From JABMPR01 sp964508765 (GTDB taxonomy: Bacteria; Fidelibacterota; UBA8477; JABMPR01): 64,000 nt of DNA. Positions within the stretch are counted from its first letter, which is position 1, and every line of letters begins with the position of its first letter. The stretch lies in the NCBI GenBank assembly GCA_964508765.1, contig CAZDVD010000001.1:62001-126000 (forward strand), read 5' to 3'. Positions 1 to 8,116 of this stretch are shown here, one piece after another. Under the pieces are notes generated by a model, which was not told the DNA's origin, made no database searches, and saw only the letters and a program-made list of their open reading frames with translations. A program made the position numbers and the translations under genes.

Positions 1-377
1 AGATTCCTCGCCGGATTTTTGTTGCGCTTTATTTTCCTGGGAAATACGAATCGTCGCAGTTTGTAGAGGAGTTCAGCTAAAAAGTTATAGGGACACATCC
101 AGCTGCAAAATATCCTGCCAAATATCAGAGCCAATATGATGGGAATTGATACAGCCAGGACCAGGGTCCAAAGTAGGGGTTGTCCCAGAAGTACCATCTG
201 TAGGATCATGGCTGGATCTGCAATGGTCCACCCCAGAATATCGATACTATAAAGTGTTCCTACAAACCAGTCTAGACCTTGCTTATTAAGAAAGGGAATG
301 GACATCAGAAAGAGGAAGCTCAATATTTGAGATGTCCGACGGAAAACCTTCGAATGGTTTAGAAACCAGGTTTTCAT
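1..377 (-). CDS. napH: NapH-like membrane 4Fe-4S quinol dehydrogenase, partial
   Basis: The reading frame starts at an ATG on the minus strand at 375-377 and runs out of the window, so only about 125 N-terminal residues are visible. They show two hydrophobic segments and the motif FCSWMCPYN, the CxxxCP signature of NapH/NosR-type membrane proteins. NapH takes electrons from quinol in the inner membrane and passes them with NapG to the periplasmic nitrate reductase. The start overlaps the napG stop in an ATGA, implying translational coupling, and it is the last nap gene visible. The C-terminal ferredoxin-type clusters expected in NapH lie outside the window. Family call is firm; the exact paralog (NapH versus a CcoG-like protein) rests on context. 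Confidence 0.85.
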   Translation of the reverse strand, partial: MKTWFLNHSKVFRRTSQILSFLFLMSIPFLNKQGLDWFVGTLYSIDILGWTIADPAMILQMVLLGQPLLWTLVLAVSIPIILALIFGRIFCSWMCPYNFLAELLYKLRRFVFPRKIKRNKNPARN

Positions 378-889
378 GAATTCACCTCGTGGGCGCTTTC
401 AACAATAATGGCGATTGGATCCACGGGACAAACACTCTCGCAAATTCCACAACCCACGCATTTATCTTCATGAACTACTGGATATAACTCATCCTTCAGG
501 GTGATAGCCTCGCCATAAACCGGGCAGCGCTCATAACAGGCCCTGCAGAGAATTCCATTGTAAGCGAAACAGAGACTCTCATCAATCTTGGCGATACCCA
601 TGGCGATTTCAGCGCGATCCTTGACCGGAGCAAGCGCTCCTGTGGGGCAGACATCGATGCAGGGTAGATCATCGCAAAGATAACAGGGTACTTTCTTTGG
701 AGTAATAATTGGGGTGCCTGTTTTGGAAGACCAACTGAAATCAGTCATCTGTATGGCATCGTAGGGACAAACTTCTTCACATTTGCGACAGCGAATACAC
801 TTTTCATTAAATTCTTGTTCGGACACTGCTCCTGGTGGTCGCAATGGATGTCTGATATTTGCCAAATTCTGAAGTAGATTAAGTAGCAT
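374..889 (-). CDS. napG: NapG-like ferredoxin with four 4Fe-4S sites
   Basis: This 171-residue protein carries four cysteine groups of the ferredoxin type: CIRCRKCEEVCP, CYLCDDLPCIDVCP, CFAYNGILCRACYERCP and CVGCGICESVCP. That is the four-cluster arrangement of NapG/NapF proteins. NapG normally works with NapH to move electrons from quinol toward NapA. The visible N-terminus (MLLNLLQNLANIRHP) has no twin-arginine motif, whereas typical NapG is Tat-exported; this copy may be cytoplasmic or travel with a partner. It lies 21 nt after napD and overlaps napH by 4 bp, so it belongs to the operon. Family is certain; the NapG rather than NapF label rests on its place directly before napH. Confidence 0.85.
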   Translation of the reverse strand: MLLNLLQNLANIRHPLRPPGAVSEQEFNEKCIRCRKCEEVCPYDAIQMTDFSWSSKTGTPIITPKKVPCYLCDDLPCIDVCPTGALAPVKDRAEIAMGIAKIDESLCFAYNGILCRACYERCPVYGEAITLKDELYPVVHEDKCVGCGICESVCPVDPIAIIVESAHEVNS

Positions 890-910
890 GATAAATAGTA
901 TTCGACGTCT

Positions 911-1162
911 TTAGTCGTCGATATCTCCCAAATCTTCGTAATTCACTGATGAAGGATAAACACCCATAACATTGGGGATATCATTCAAAATGAGTAAACT
1001 GGTTGATTTAAGTTCTTCGATGCTCGTGGTATCCAATACCGCGATGATGTTATTGTCCTTGTGAATACCATAGGTGGTGATTCCACTCACCTGCTTTAGT
1101 TCATCAAGAACCTCATCAGCTTTATCAGGTTTTGTCATTATAACGAGGCCAGCTATGGGCAT
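911..1162 (-). CDS. napD: NapD, chaperone for NapA
   Basis: The protein is 83 residues if started at the ATG at 1160-1162 (MPIAGLVIMTKPDKADEVL). A longer frame exists upstream but is not conserved in character. NapD is a small cytoplasmic ferredoxin-fold chaperone that binds the Tat signal peptide of NapA and delays export until the molybdenum cofactor is inserted. The protein shows the family pattern: a short hydrophobic strand, a TYGIHKDNNIIAVLD segment and an acidic tail. It overlaps the 3' end of the preceding napF-like gene by 10 bp and sits between the two ferredoxin genes, which matches napMADGH-type operons. Good confidence from size, context and sequence pattern. Confidence 0.85.
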   Translation of the reverse strand: MPIAGLVIMTKPDKADEVLDELKQVSGITTYGIHKDNNIIAVLDTTSIEELKSTSLLILNDIPNVMGVYPSSVNYEDLGDIDD

Positions 1163-1725
1163 ACAATCTCCTGTTCTTTTATCTGGATGGCTTGCTGAGG
1201 TGCCGGGCATACATTGATACAAATGCCACAAGCAGTACAGTGAGTCATATCTAGCTTTGGTTTGCCTTCCTTATCGAGAAACAGAGCAGTACCCTGAAGT
1301 GGGCAGCGTCCTACACATGTCGTGCAGAATTGTCCATTAAAGGCAAGACATAAATCTTCATCGATAAAAAGTTCCTGGGATGGTGTCAGGTTTGGTTCTG
1401 AACTTAAAGCATTTGTTGGGCAGGCTTTGATACATTCCTGCTCCCAGCAACCTTCACAACTTATGAGTGTCGGATAAATAGCTGGATAACCTTCAAGTTT
1501 GGAATTGCTGTCCCGAACAACGCGCAGCGCCTCATGGGGACATTTTGAAACACAGGCATAGCATTGATCACAATTTGCCAGGAAATGCGTCCATCCTTTA
1601 CTCCCGGGAGGTAATAAGACCTGAGGAGACATGGGTCGCAACTTCGCTGCACTACTCCCTGGACTTTGAAAAAAGCTACGCAGAAAGTCTCCACGCGAGA
1701 GCATTGGAGGTGCAGATGTGCTCAT
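1153..1725 (-). CDS. napF: NapF-like polyferredoxin
   Basis: A 190-residue protein is obtained from the ATG at 1723-1725 (MSTSAPPMLSRGDFLRSFF); an in-frame GTG lies four codons upstream. Four 4Fe-4S motifs follow in order: CDQCYACVSKCP, CEGCWEQECIKACP, CLAFNGQFCTTCVGRCP and CTACGICINVCP. The N-terminal SRGDFLRSF stretch resembles the NapF N-terminus, which often carries a Tat-like sequence without the full twin arginine. NapF-type proteins take part in cluster insertion or electron supply to NapA in the cytoplasm. The gene follows napA after a 78-nt gap that contains a strong stem-loop, and overlaps napD. It could instead be a second NapG paralog. Confidence 0.8.
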   Translation of the reverse strand: MSTSAPPMLSRGDFLRSFFQSPGSSAAKLRPMSPQVLLPPGSKGWTHFLANCDQCYACVSKCPHEALRVVRDSNSKLEGYPAIYPTLISCEGCWEQECIKACPTNALSSEPNLTPSQELFIDEDLCLAFNGQFCTTCVGRCPLQGTALFLDKEGKPKLDMTHCTACGICINVCPAPQQAIQIKEQEIVCP

Positions 1726-1740
1726 ACTAATTACCACGAA

Positions 1741-1768
1741 AAGTGGGGAACAGAATCGTTCCCCACTT
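1741..1768 (-). terminator. Intercistronic stem-loop between napA and the napF-like gene
   Basis: A perfect 11-bp inverted repeat (AAGTGGGGAAC / GTTCCCCACTT) with a 6-nt loop lies 36 nt after the napA stop. On the minus strand it is followed by four T residues only. It may be a weak terminator or an mRNA-stabilising or processing hairpin that lowers expression of the downstream ferredoxin genes relative to napA. The repeat is seen directly; its role is inferred. Confidence 0.6.
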
Positions 1769-1803
1769 GCTCGTTGTTATCTTGGTACTTTGGAAGATGA
1801 TTT

Positions 1804-4086
1804 TTAGGCCTTGCGAACCTGTGCTGCAGCCACTTTATACTCTGGTTCCTTTGAACCAGGGTCAAAAGCATCGTTGCAAAGCACATTAATGGGCCATTCT
1901 TCCCAGTGCCAGGGCACGAAAATAGTGCCTGGTGCTGGTCTATCGATGACACGGGCTTCGATCCTCATCTCCCCACGGCGTGTGGTAAGAATCAAGTCTT
2001 TCCGATTTTGAATACCCAGCTTTTTAGCATCCGAAGGATGTATCTCAGCGTAGGCTTTCGGTACTGCACGATTCAATTCCGGCGAACAACCCGTCATTGT
2101 CAGTGTATGCCAATGTTCAAGAATACGCCCTGTCGTTAAAGCATAGGGATATTCCGCATCAGGTGGCTCAGCTGGATCGGCATGGGGTCGCAACCAGATC
2201 GTTGCCTTCCCCTCTTTGGCTTTAGGACCATAGAAGTACATGCGGCGACCCATTTTCTTGCTAGCCGGAAGGGCATCAAAAATAGGATCACCATCTGTAT
2301 AGCGTTTATAGGTTCCAGGGTGATCAACAGAGGGAACCGGCCATGTCAAGCCACGGACTTTTTTCAAACGATCATAGGTAGCACCCATGAGATCCATGTC
2401 CTTGCCCTTGGTGAGACTACAATACTCATCCCAGATGATCTCTGCTGTCTTATACTTAGCGAACTCTTTTGTAAAGCCCATTCTTTTCCCAAGATCACGT
2501 AGGATAAAGGCATCCCAAACAGCTTCACCTGCAGGCTCAAGGACCTTGGCCATATGCTGTGATCGACGTTCGGTACAGCCGTAGACACCTTCTTTTTCAG
2601 ACCAGAAGGCTGCAGGAAGAACAACATCTGCATACTTCGTCGTCATCGTTGGGTAGAACGATTCAGCAACAACAACAAATTGTTCCTTCAGTCCTTTCCA
2701 GTATTTTGAAGCATTGGGAAGAGACTGTGCCGGATTTGTACACATGATATAGATACCACGGATATCGGTATCATTCAGACCTTGAAACATGGCTATGGTA
2801 TGTTTACCTGGTTTGGGTGGGATACGATTTGCAGGAACGCCCCAGACATCTGCAACTTCTTTCCGATGAGTTGCATTGCCTACAGCACGGTGACCAGGCA
2901 GAATATGACATAGACCGCCACCTTCACGTACGCCACCACAAGCATTGGGTTGACCTGTAAGTGAAAATGCATCACTGCCAGGCACACCAATCTTACCGGT
3001 AATCAGATGCCAGTTATTTACCAGGTTATTGGACCAGACACCCCGTTGACGCTGATTCAATCCCATACACCACATTGACATGGCAGTTTTTGCTCTTCCA
3101 AAAATGCGTGCAGCTTTGATAATCTCCTCGGCAGGGACGCCACTAATTACAGCGGCCTTCTCAGGCGTATAATCTTCAAGGAATTTCTTGTACTGGGCAA
3201 ATGTGACTTTCTCACCCTTGTTGTTTTTCAAGAAGGTATGGGTATTGATGAACTTTTCATCAGCATAGCCTTCTGCAATCAGAACTTGAGAAATGGCGTT
3301 AAAGACGGGTAAATCAAAGCCCGGCTTTGGAAATAAATGCAGATCAGCAACCTGATCAGTAGGTGTTTTGCGTGGATCAATAATGACGATCTTCACATCC
3401 GGATTATTATTCTTATGACGCATGATGCGTTCAAAGACGATTGGATGCGCTTCAGCAGTATTGGATCCCACCAACATGAATAAATTGGTTTTTTCTATAT
3501 CGTCATAGGTACCGGCTGGTTCATCGGCACCATGACTGCTTAAGTATCCACCTACGGCACTAGCCATGCATAGTCGTGGATTACCTTCCACGTTATTTGT
3601 TCCGATACAGCCTCTAAAAAGCTTGTTGGCCATATAGGTTTCTTCAGTTTCAGCCTGTCCTGAACCATAGAAGGCCAATGCATCGCCACCATGGGCTTTA
3701 CGAATACTATTAAAATTCTTCGCCACAACGCCTAATGCTTCGTCCCAACTTGCTGGTACGAGCTCCCCGTTTTTGCGAACGAGAGGATTCAACAGACGGG
3801 TTTTAGAGTGAATAGCTTTGGGTAAATAGTAAGCTTTTACACACAAGTGACCTTTATTAATCGTATTTTCAGCATCACCTTTGACAGCCTTAACTTTGCC
3901 ATCTTTTTCACCAATCATAATGCCACAACCCACACCGCAATAGCGGCATACGGATTTATGCCATGTCATACCATCAGAACCAGTATTTGCTAGTGCCATA
4001 CCGGGGAATAGGCTCACGCCAATTCCTGCTGCGGCGGTTGCTGCTGCAGATGTCTTTAAAAATTCACGACGATTTACTTGTTTCAT
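1804..4086 (-). CDS. napA: NapA, periplasmic nitrate reductase catalytic subunit
   Basis: A 760-residue molybdopterin oxidoreductase. The N-terminus has a Tat signal (NRREFLK at 5-11, cleavage near residue 33). The 4Fe-4S cluster ligands are C47, C50, C54 and C82, in the pattern CRYCGVGC with a distant CVK. C173 in NPRLCMASAV is at the position of the molybdenum-ligating cysteine of NapA. The length matches the monomeric Desulfovibrio-type NapA (about 755) rather than the longer proteobacterial form. The enzyme reduces nitrate to nitrite in the periplasm, binding bis-MGD. It sits 10 nt after the tetrahaem cytochrome gene, its likely electron donor. A formate dehydrogenase or assimilatory Nas identity is less likely given napD/G/H neighbours and the Tat signal. 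Confidence 0.95.
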   Translation of the reverse strand: MKQVNRREFLKTSAAATAAAGIGVSLFPGMALANTGSDGMTWHKSVCRYCGVGCGIMIGEKDGKVKAVKGDAENTINKGHLCVKAYYLPKAIHSKTRLLNPLVRKNGELVPASWDEALGVVAKNFNSIRKAHGGDALAFYGSGQAETEETYMANKLFRGCIGTNNVEGNPRLCMASAVGGYLSSHGADEPAGTYDDIEKTNLFMLVGSNTAEAHPIVFERIMRHKNNNPDVKIVIIDPRKTPTDQVADLHLFPKPGFDLPVFNAISQVLIAEGYADEKFINTHTFLKNNKGEKVTFAQYKKFLEDYTPEKAAVISGVPAEEIIKAARIFGRAKTAMSMWCMGLNQRQRGVWSNNLVNNWHLITGKIGVPGSDAFSLTGQPNACGGVREGGGLCHILPGHRAVGNATHRKEVADVWGVPANRIPPKPGKHTIAMFQGLNDTDIRGIYIMCTNPAQSLPNASKYWKGLKEQFVVVAESFYPTMTTKYADVVLPAAFWSEKEGVYGCTERRSQHMAKVLEPAGEAVWDAFILRDLGKRMGFTKEFAKYKTAEIIWDEYCSLTKGKDMDLMGATYDRLKKVRGLTWPVPSVDHPGTYKRYTDGDPIFDALPASKKMGRRMYFYGPKAKEGKATIWLRPHADPAEPPDAEYPYALTTGRILEHWHTLTMTGCSPELNRAVPKAYAEIHPSDAKKLGIQNRKDLILTTRRGEMRIEARVIDRPAPGTIFVPWHWEEWPINVLCNDAFDPGSKEPEYKVAAAQVRKA

Positions 4087-4096
4087 AATCTTTCTC

Positions 4097-4480
4097 CTAA
4101 CCTACAATAAGGCTGTGACCGTTATGGCAGTCAAAGCAACTCATGTGGTTATATTTTTCAATATGTGCGGCACTTCCGGAATGACATGAACTACAGCCAT
4201 CATTTGATGGTTTGGGAGTAAATTTGACAACGCCATCTCCATGACACATATAGCAACCATAATTCAGTTTTCCATGGCCACTGCTTTTCCATGCACTCGT
4301 TATGGTAGGCGTCAATTTCGTGTGACAATCGAGACAATTCATGTCATCTGTTAAGCCAGGATGAACATCAGCGGGCACACTTACTTTTTCAGCTGTAATG
4401 GGTGGTGCGCAGGAAAATAGAATAACGGAAAAGGCTATGACGATCAAAGCCAGGACACCTAATTTCAAATTAATTTTCAT
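4097..4480 (-). CDS. napM: NapM-like tetrahaem c-type cytochrome lipoprotein
   Basis: A 127-residue protein with a lipoprotein signal (lipobox ending LFSC near residue 24) and four haem-binding motifs: CLDCH, CYMCH, CSSCH and CFDCH. Small tetrahaem cytochromes called NapM precede NapA in the napCMADGH operon of Desulfovibrio, and this gene lies just upstream of napA with a 10-nt gap. The likely job is electron delivery from the membrane to NapA. No NapB or NapC homolog is visible in the window, so NapM plus NapG/H probably forms the whole electron path. The lipid anchor predicted here would hold it at a membrane face. Family assignment is by haem count and context. Confidence 0.85.
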   Translation of the reverse strand: MKINLKLGVLALIVIAFSVILFSCAPPITAEKVSVPADVHPGLTDDMNCLDCHTKLTPTITSAWKSSGHGKLNYGCYMCHGDGVVKFTPKPSNDGCSSCHSGSAAHIEKYNHMSCFDCHNGHSLIVG

Positions 4481-4495
4481 GTTTTTATCTCCAAA

Positions 4496-4536
4496 AATAA
4501 TGCCCCTGATATGAATTGATCACATCAGGGGTTATT
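4496..4536 (-). terminator. Terminator-like hairpin between porin and napM
   Basis: CCCCTGAT and ATCAGGGG form an 8-bp stem around a 13-nt loop, flanked by AATAA/TTATT. On the minus strand the stem is followed by CATTATTTTTGG, giving a T-rich tail. It lies 5 nt after the porin stop and about 17 nt before the napM start, so it probably terminates or attenuates most porin transcripts before the nap genes. Confidence 0.7.
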
Positions 4537-4540
4537 CAAA

Positions 4541-5926
4541 CTAGAACTTATAGGTTACCATGCCCTTTAACTCATAGGCTGGCACCATATCGACATTATG
4601 TCCATTAATGAGATAACCTGCAGCGTCACCAGGGATGAAATATCCACCCCTAAGCATGAAGAAGGCATTCTTATAAACATTGTGTTGAATGCGGAAATCT
4701 ACTTCAGTACCCAAGTCAGAGGACAAGGTACCATCATCTGCCTTGATATCATTCGAGGCCATGATGTAGCTACCTGATAGAAAAACAGAGGTACTCTTCA
4801 TTAGCTTAAAGGTCGCATTCACCTGGGCAATGGTCGTATTCTCAAGCTCGCGATAAGCCTTTACATTTGGAGCACCAAGTCCCTGAGGGGTGATTCCTTC
4901 TTCATCGGGCATAATGGAGTCTTCCCAGATTTCAGTGATGTAGAAAAATCCGGAGGTACGGAGTTTGTTCACGTTGGTGAAGCCTGTTTCATTTGCGTCG
5001 TCACCAGAGCCCATACCAAGGACAGCACCAAGACTGAGCTTATCATTCTGGGTGTAATTCAGGTTGGCATAAACATTATAGCCGCTCAGGTCGAGATCAT
5101 TAATTTCATCTTTTCCAGTGAGAAAATCAAATTCACCCTTGACAGAGATTTTGCCAGCTTTGTAGTTTGCTGCTAAACCTGCAGCCATGAGCTGTGTAAC
5201 TGTGGCAGCATCTTTGTTTCTGAAAAATTGTAGATGATCCACGATATAAGCATCACCATCTTCAATACTCTGGTCTTTGTAATAAAAACCGAAGGCATCA
5301 TAACCGAGTGCTCCGGCTTTGCCTTTGTAGTTAGCAACATAAAGATCAGCATCACGATTATCTGCGATAACTAAATCAGGATCGGTGGTATCATAAACAA
5401 CATTGTCAGTCGTGCCATCGCCACCTTCGCTTACTTTGGCCCAACCCAGGCTTAATCCTTTGTAGCCGAGCTTGACACCTTCGTAGTTGTTATCAACCAT
5501 CAATTTGTTACCCACACCATACCATTGACGACCAATCTTAAGGTTGACAGGCATGTTAGGAAGTGTCATATCTACATAGGCCTGATCGACGTGAAGCAGA
5601 AAATTTGTGTCTTTAAAATCGAATAGAGCTGATCCCCCACCGGTACCGGTGCGAATCTTACTTTTCAGCGCATTATCCACACCCCACCAGCCCTGAGCTA
5701 TATCAAAGCGGGTGACGAATTTCAGATTATCGCTGGCGATTCCCTGAACATTGAAGCGCAACATCTGAACCACATAATTGTTATCATAGACATCTTCCTT
5801 CAATGTAAAGGCTTGTTGTGACTGAGCCCAGGCAGTATAGACTCCCCCAATTTTGAATTCTGTCGCCATGGCTGGTAGGCACATGACCAAAATCCCGACG
5901 AGCAAACTAACAATCAATTTTCTCAC
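4541..5926 (-). CDS. Outer-membrane beta-barrel porin
   Basis: A 461-residue protein with a signal peptide (about 21 residues ending AMA) and alternating amphipathic strands with many Tyr/Gly/Asn residues, ending in VTYKF with a C-terminal phenylalanine typical of outer-membrane barrels. Strand motifs such as LRFNVQGIASDNLKFVTRFD and the final YELKGMVTYKF support a 16-18 strand porin. It is the first gene after the sigma-54 promoter and the only gene before the hairpin preceding napM, so it probably supplies nitrate or nitrite passage across the outer membrane. That substrate is inferred from context only. No specific family name could be assigned by eye. Confidence 0.8.
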   Translation of the reverse strand: MRKLIVSLLVGILVMCLPAMATEFKIGGVYTAWAQSQQAFTLKEDVYDNNYVVQMLRFNVQGIASDNLKFVTRFDIAQGWWGVDNALKSKIRTGTGGGSALFDFKDTNFLLHVDQAYVDMTLPNMPVNLKIGRQWYGVGNKLMVDNNYEGVKLGYKGLSLGWAKVSEGGDGTTDNVVYDTTDPDLVIADNRDADLYVANYKGKAGALGYDAFGFYYKDQSIEDGDAYIVDHLQFFRNKDAATVTQLMAAGLAANYKAGKISVKGEFDFLTGKDEINDLDLSGYNVYANLNYTQNDKLSLGAVLGMGSGDDANETGFTNVNKLRTSGFFYITEIWEDSIMPDEEGITPQGLGAPNVKAYRELENTTIAQVNATFKLMKSTSVFLSGSYIMASNDIKADDGTLSSDLGTEVDFRIQHNVYKNAFFMLRGGYFIPGDAAGYLINGHNVDMVPAYELKGMVTYKF

Positions 5927-5975
5927 TTTTCGTTCTCCTTTTTTATGAATTTTTCAACGGTTTTGTTCTTTACAG

Positions 5976-5992
5976 GTCAAAGGGCGTGCCAA
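5976..5992 (-). promoter_or_regulatory. Sigma-54 (-24/-12) promoter for the porin-nap operon
   Basis: On the minus strand the sequence reads TTGGCACGCCCTTTGAC, matching the sigma-54 consensus TTGGCACG-N4-TTGCW in all but the last key position (GAC for GCW). Its -12 element is about 50 nt upstream of the porin ATG, a normal leader length. A sigma-54-activator gene lies just across the divergent region, which strongly supports function. Confidence 0.8.
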
Positions 5993-6075
5993 CAATTTGA
6001 TTGCGATGTATCTAATTGTTATTATTGCACATAGTAATTTACCTTTAATAATAATTAATAATTAGCATTTAATTA

Positions 6076-6114
6076 ATTGACTAAATACAGTCGTGTTGAC
6101 TATATTCAGTCAAT
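6076..6114. promoter_or_regulatory. Tandem palindromic upstream activator sites
   Basis: Two copies of a 16-bp element, TTGACTAAATACAGTC (6077-6092) and TTGACTATATTCAGTC (6096-6111), are 14/16 identical. Each is itself an inverted repeat (GACT-N6-AGTC). Together they make a 39-bp near-palindrome with 17-bp arms and two mismatches. They start 19 bp apart, close to two helical turns, and lie about 85-135 bp upstream of the sigma-54 promoter. This is the layout expected for paired dimer sites of an NtrC-type activator, most simply the product of the gene at 8117-9517. Confidence 0.75.
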
Positions 6115-6208
6115 TGCTGATTCCTTCTAATCCCGACTTGTTAGCAATGATTATTGATTAACTAACTGTAACCTTTGACATGACCGAAAACGGTAAACTG
6201 GAGGAAGT

Positions 6209-8110
6209 ATGCGATTAAGTTTAAAAGTAAGTATCATTGTTGTTGGTACTGCTTCCATTATTCTATCAGTACTGTTTTTGGGATTGTTGATTCGAGTTGA
6301 TCGGCAAAGTGAGGACAGTCTGCTGGCAACGGCTCGCTCCATATTCAAAAATGTTATCATCACCCGTAAGTGGGTTGCAGAAAATGATGGCGTGCTGGTG
6401 GTTAAGAAACCTGGAATGGAAGCCAATCCCTATTTAGATCATCCCCTCTTATTTACCGATTCAGGCGATACACTGCTTTTGAAAAATCCAGCCCTGGTTA
6501 CACGGGAATTAAGTGCCATTAGTGAGTCGGTTGGTGGACAATTCTCATTTCATATGGCCAGTACTCGATTCATCAATCCTAAAAACAGACCGGATGCATT
6601 TGAAGAGGAAGCGTTAAAATTTTTGGATGCTACAGAGGAGGCGGAAAATTTAGAGTATTCCCGATTTGAAGAGCGGGACGGAAAACAATACTATCGTTAT
6701 TTCGCGCCCTTATATACAAAGAGTTCCTGCTTGAGCTGTCATGAAAAACACGGCTATAAGATCGGTGATTTGCGAGGGGGTGTCAGTGTTATTCTGTCTA
6801 TAGACGACCACATTCAGGCCCGCCGTTCTAATGTAGTCTTCCTCCTTATTCTGATGGTCGTGGTAATCATTATTCTCAGCCTCCTCACCTATTTCCTGCT
6901 CCAACGCTCTATTATTGAGCCCTTACGTATTCTGGAAGGGAAAACCCATGAAATGGAGGATGGGCAATACGTGGTTGATTTCGACATCCAAAGTCAAGAT
7001 GAGATCGGGAGCCTGTCCCAGGCGTTCAAGAGCATGTCGCAACGCATACATGATGACACAGAACAGCTAAGAACCTCAGAACTAGTGAGTCGTTCCCTGA
7101 TTGAAAATTCACCGGAGCTGATCCTTATTATCGATTCAGCAGATTGTATTTTCGACTACAATCAAAATTTTAAGCGCTATGCCGGCTATACTGATGGTGA
7201 ATTAAAAGGAAGGAATCTTTTTTCGCTGATCGAGAAGGTAAACTCCAAGCAAAATATGCGGAAAAATCTGCCAGAGACGATGGAGCAGCAATTTGAGTGT
7301 ATTCTTAAAACCAAGGATAAGCTTGAAATTTCAGTGGAAGTGTTTATCGGTTCCGGCGTTTCTCAGGGAGAAGATGGTGATCTTTCCTTTGTCTATCTCC
7401 ACGATATCAGTGAAAGAAAACAAATTGAGAAATATTCAATTCAGGCTGAGAAGATGTTCGCATTGGGGAAATTATCTTCAGGAATAGCTCATGAGATTCG
7501 CAATCCTATGTATGCCCTGACTACTAACATCGATTACCTTAAGGAAAAGCAGTGTGATCCAAAAGAATTTGAGCTCATTTATCCGGAATTACGCGATAGC
7601 ATTGACCGAATTCATCACATCGTTACCGCAATACTGGATTACTCGCGACCCCATGTAAAAACAAACAAGCCTATAGCAATCAATACAATTATCCAGAAAT
7701 CCTTGGATCTTGTAGAGAAACAACTAAAAAAATCCAGAATTCGCATTCGTTTAGAGCTGGAGGAAAGCTCCCATACCATTGAAGGTGATGAACACAAGCT
7801 GGTTCAGGTTTTTGTCAATCTCATATTGAATGCCATGCAAGCGATGGGTCATGAAGGTGAACTGATTCTGAAAACAGGTTTCAGAGATAATCGCCAGGTG
7901 GTCTCAGTGGTGGATAATGGCTGTGGTATCGCCAGGGATGATCTTGATCGCATCTTCGATCCATTTTTTACAAAATCCAAGGGTGGTACTGGTCTGGGGT
8001 TGGCTATCTGCAAGCGTATTCTGGATGATCATGGTGCCAAAATTGAAGTGCTCAGTGAACTCAACCTGGGGACCACCATCAATATTTATTTCGACAATCA
8101 CAGAGGATGA
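6209..8110 (+). CDS. Haem-binding (DUF3365/Tll0287-like) sensor histidine kinase
   Basis: A 633-residue membrane kinase. It has an N-terminal membrane segment (about 8-28) and a periplasmic domain with a c-type haem motif CLSCH at C174-H178 inside FAPLYTKSSCLSCHEKHG, the hallmark of DUF3365/Tll0287-like sensors. A second membrane segment (about 209-231), HAMP (232-285), PAS (about 292-405), a HisKA box with H428 (SSGIAHEIRNP) and a C-terminal HATPase (DNGCGIARDD, GTGLGLAIC) follow. Such haem domains sense redox state or gases such as NO. The gene is divergent from the nap operon and 6 nt before its cognate regulator, so it likely controls nitrate respiration. The ATG has GGAGG about 9 nt upstream. 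Confidence 0.9.
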   Translation: MRLSLKVSIIVVGTASIILSVLFLGLLIRVDRQSEDSLLATARSIFKNVIITRKWVAENDGVLVVKKPGMEANPYLDHPLLFTDSGDTLLLKNPALVTRELSAISESVGGQFSFHMASTRFINPKNRPDAFEEEALKFLDATEEAENLEYSRFEERDGKQYYRYFAPLYTKSSCLSCHEKHGYKIGDLRGGVSVILSIDDHIQARRSNVVFLLILMVVVIIILSLLTYFLLQRSIIEPLRILEGKTHEMEDGQYVVDFDIQSQDEIGSLSQAFKSMSQRIHDDTEQLRTSELVSRSLIENSPELILIIDSADCIFDYNQNFKRYAGYTDGELKGRNLFSLIEKVNSKQNMRKNLPETMEQQFECILKTKDKLEISVEVFIGSGVSQGEDGDLSFVYLHDISERKQIEKYSIQAEKMFALGKLSSGIAHEIRNPMYALTTNIDYLKEKQCDPKEFELIYPELRDSIDRIHHIVTAILDYSRPHVKTNKPIAINTIIQKSLDLVEKQLKKSRIRIRLELEESSHTIEGDEHKLVQVFVNLILNAMQAMGHEGELILKTGFRDNRQVVSVVDNGCGIARDDLDRIFDPFFTKSKGGTGLGLAICKRILDDHGAKIEVLSELNLGTTINIYFDNHRG

Positions 8111-8116
8111 TATAAA

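Noticed and set aside
5927..6208. Fnr-type site in the nap promoter region
   Set aside because: No TTGAT-N4-ATCAA pattern was found; the GACT-N6-AGTC repeats do not match Fnr and fit the adjacent sigma-54 activator better.
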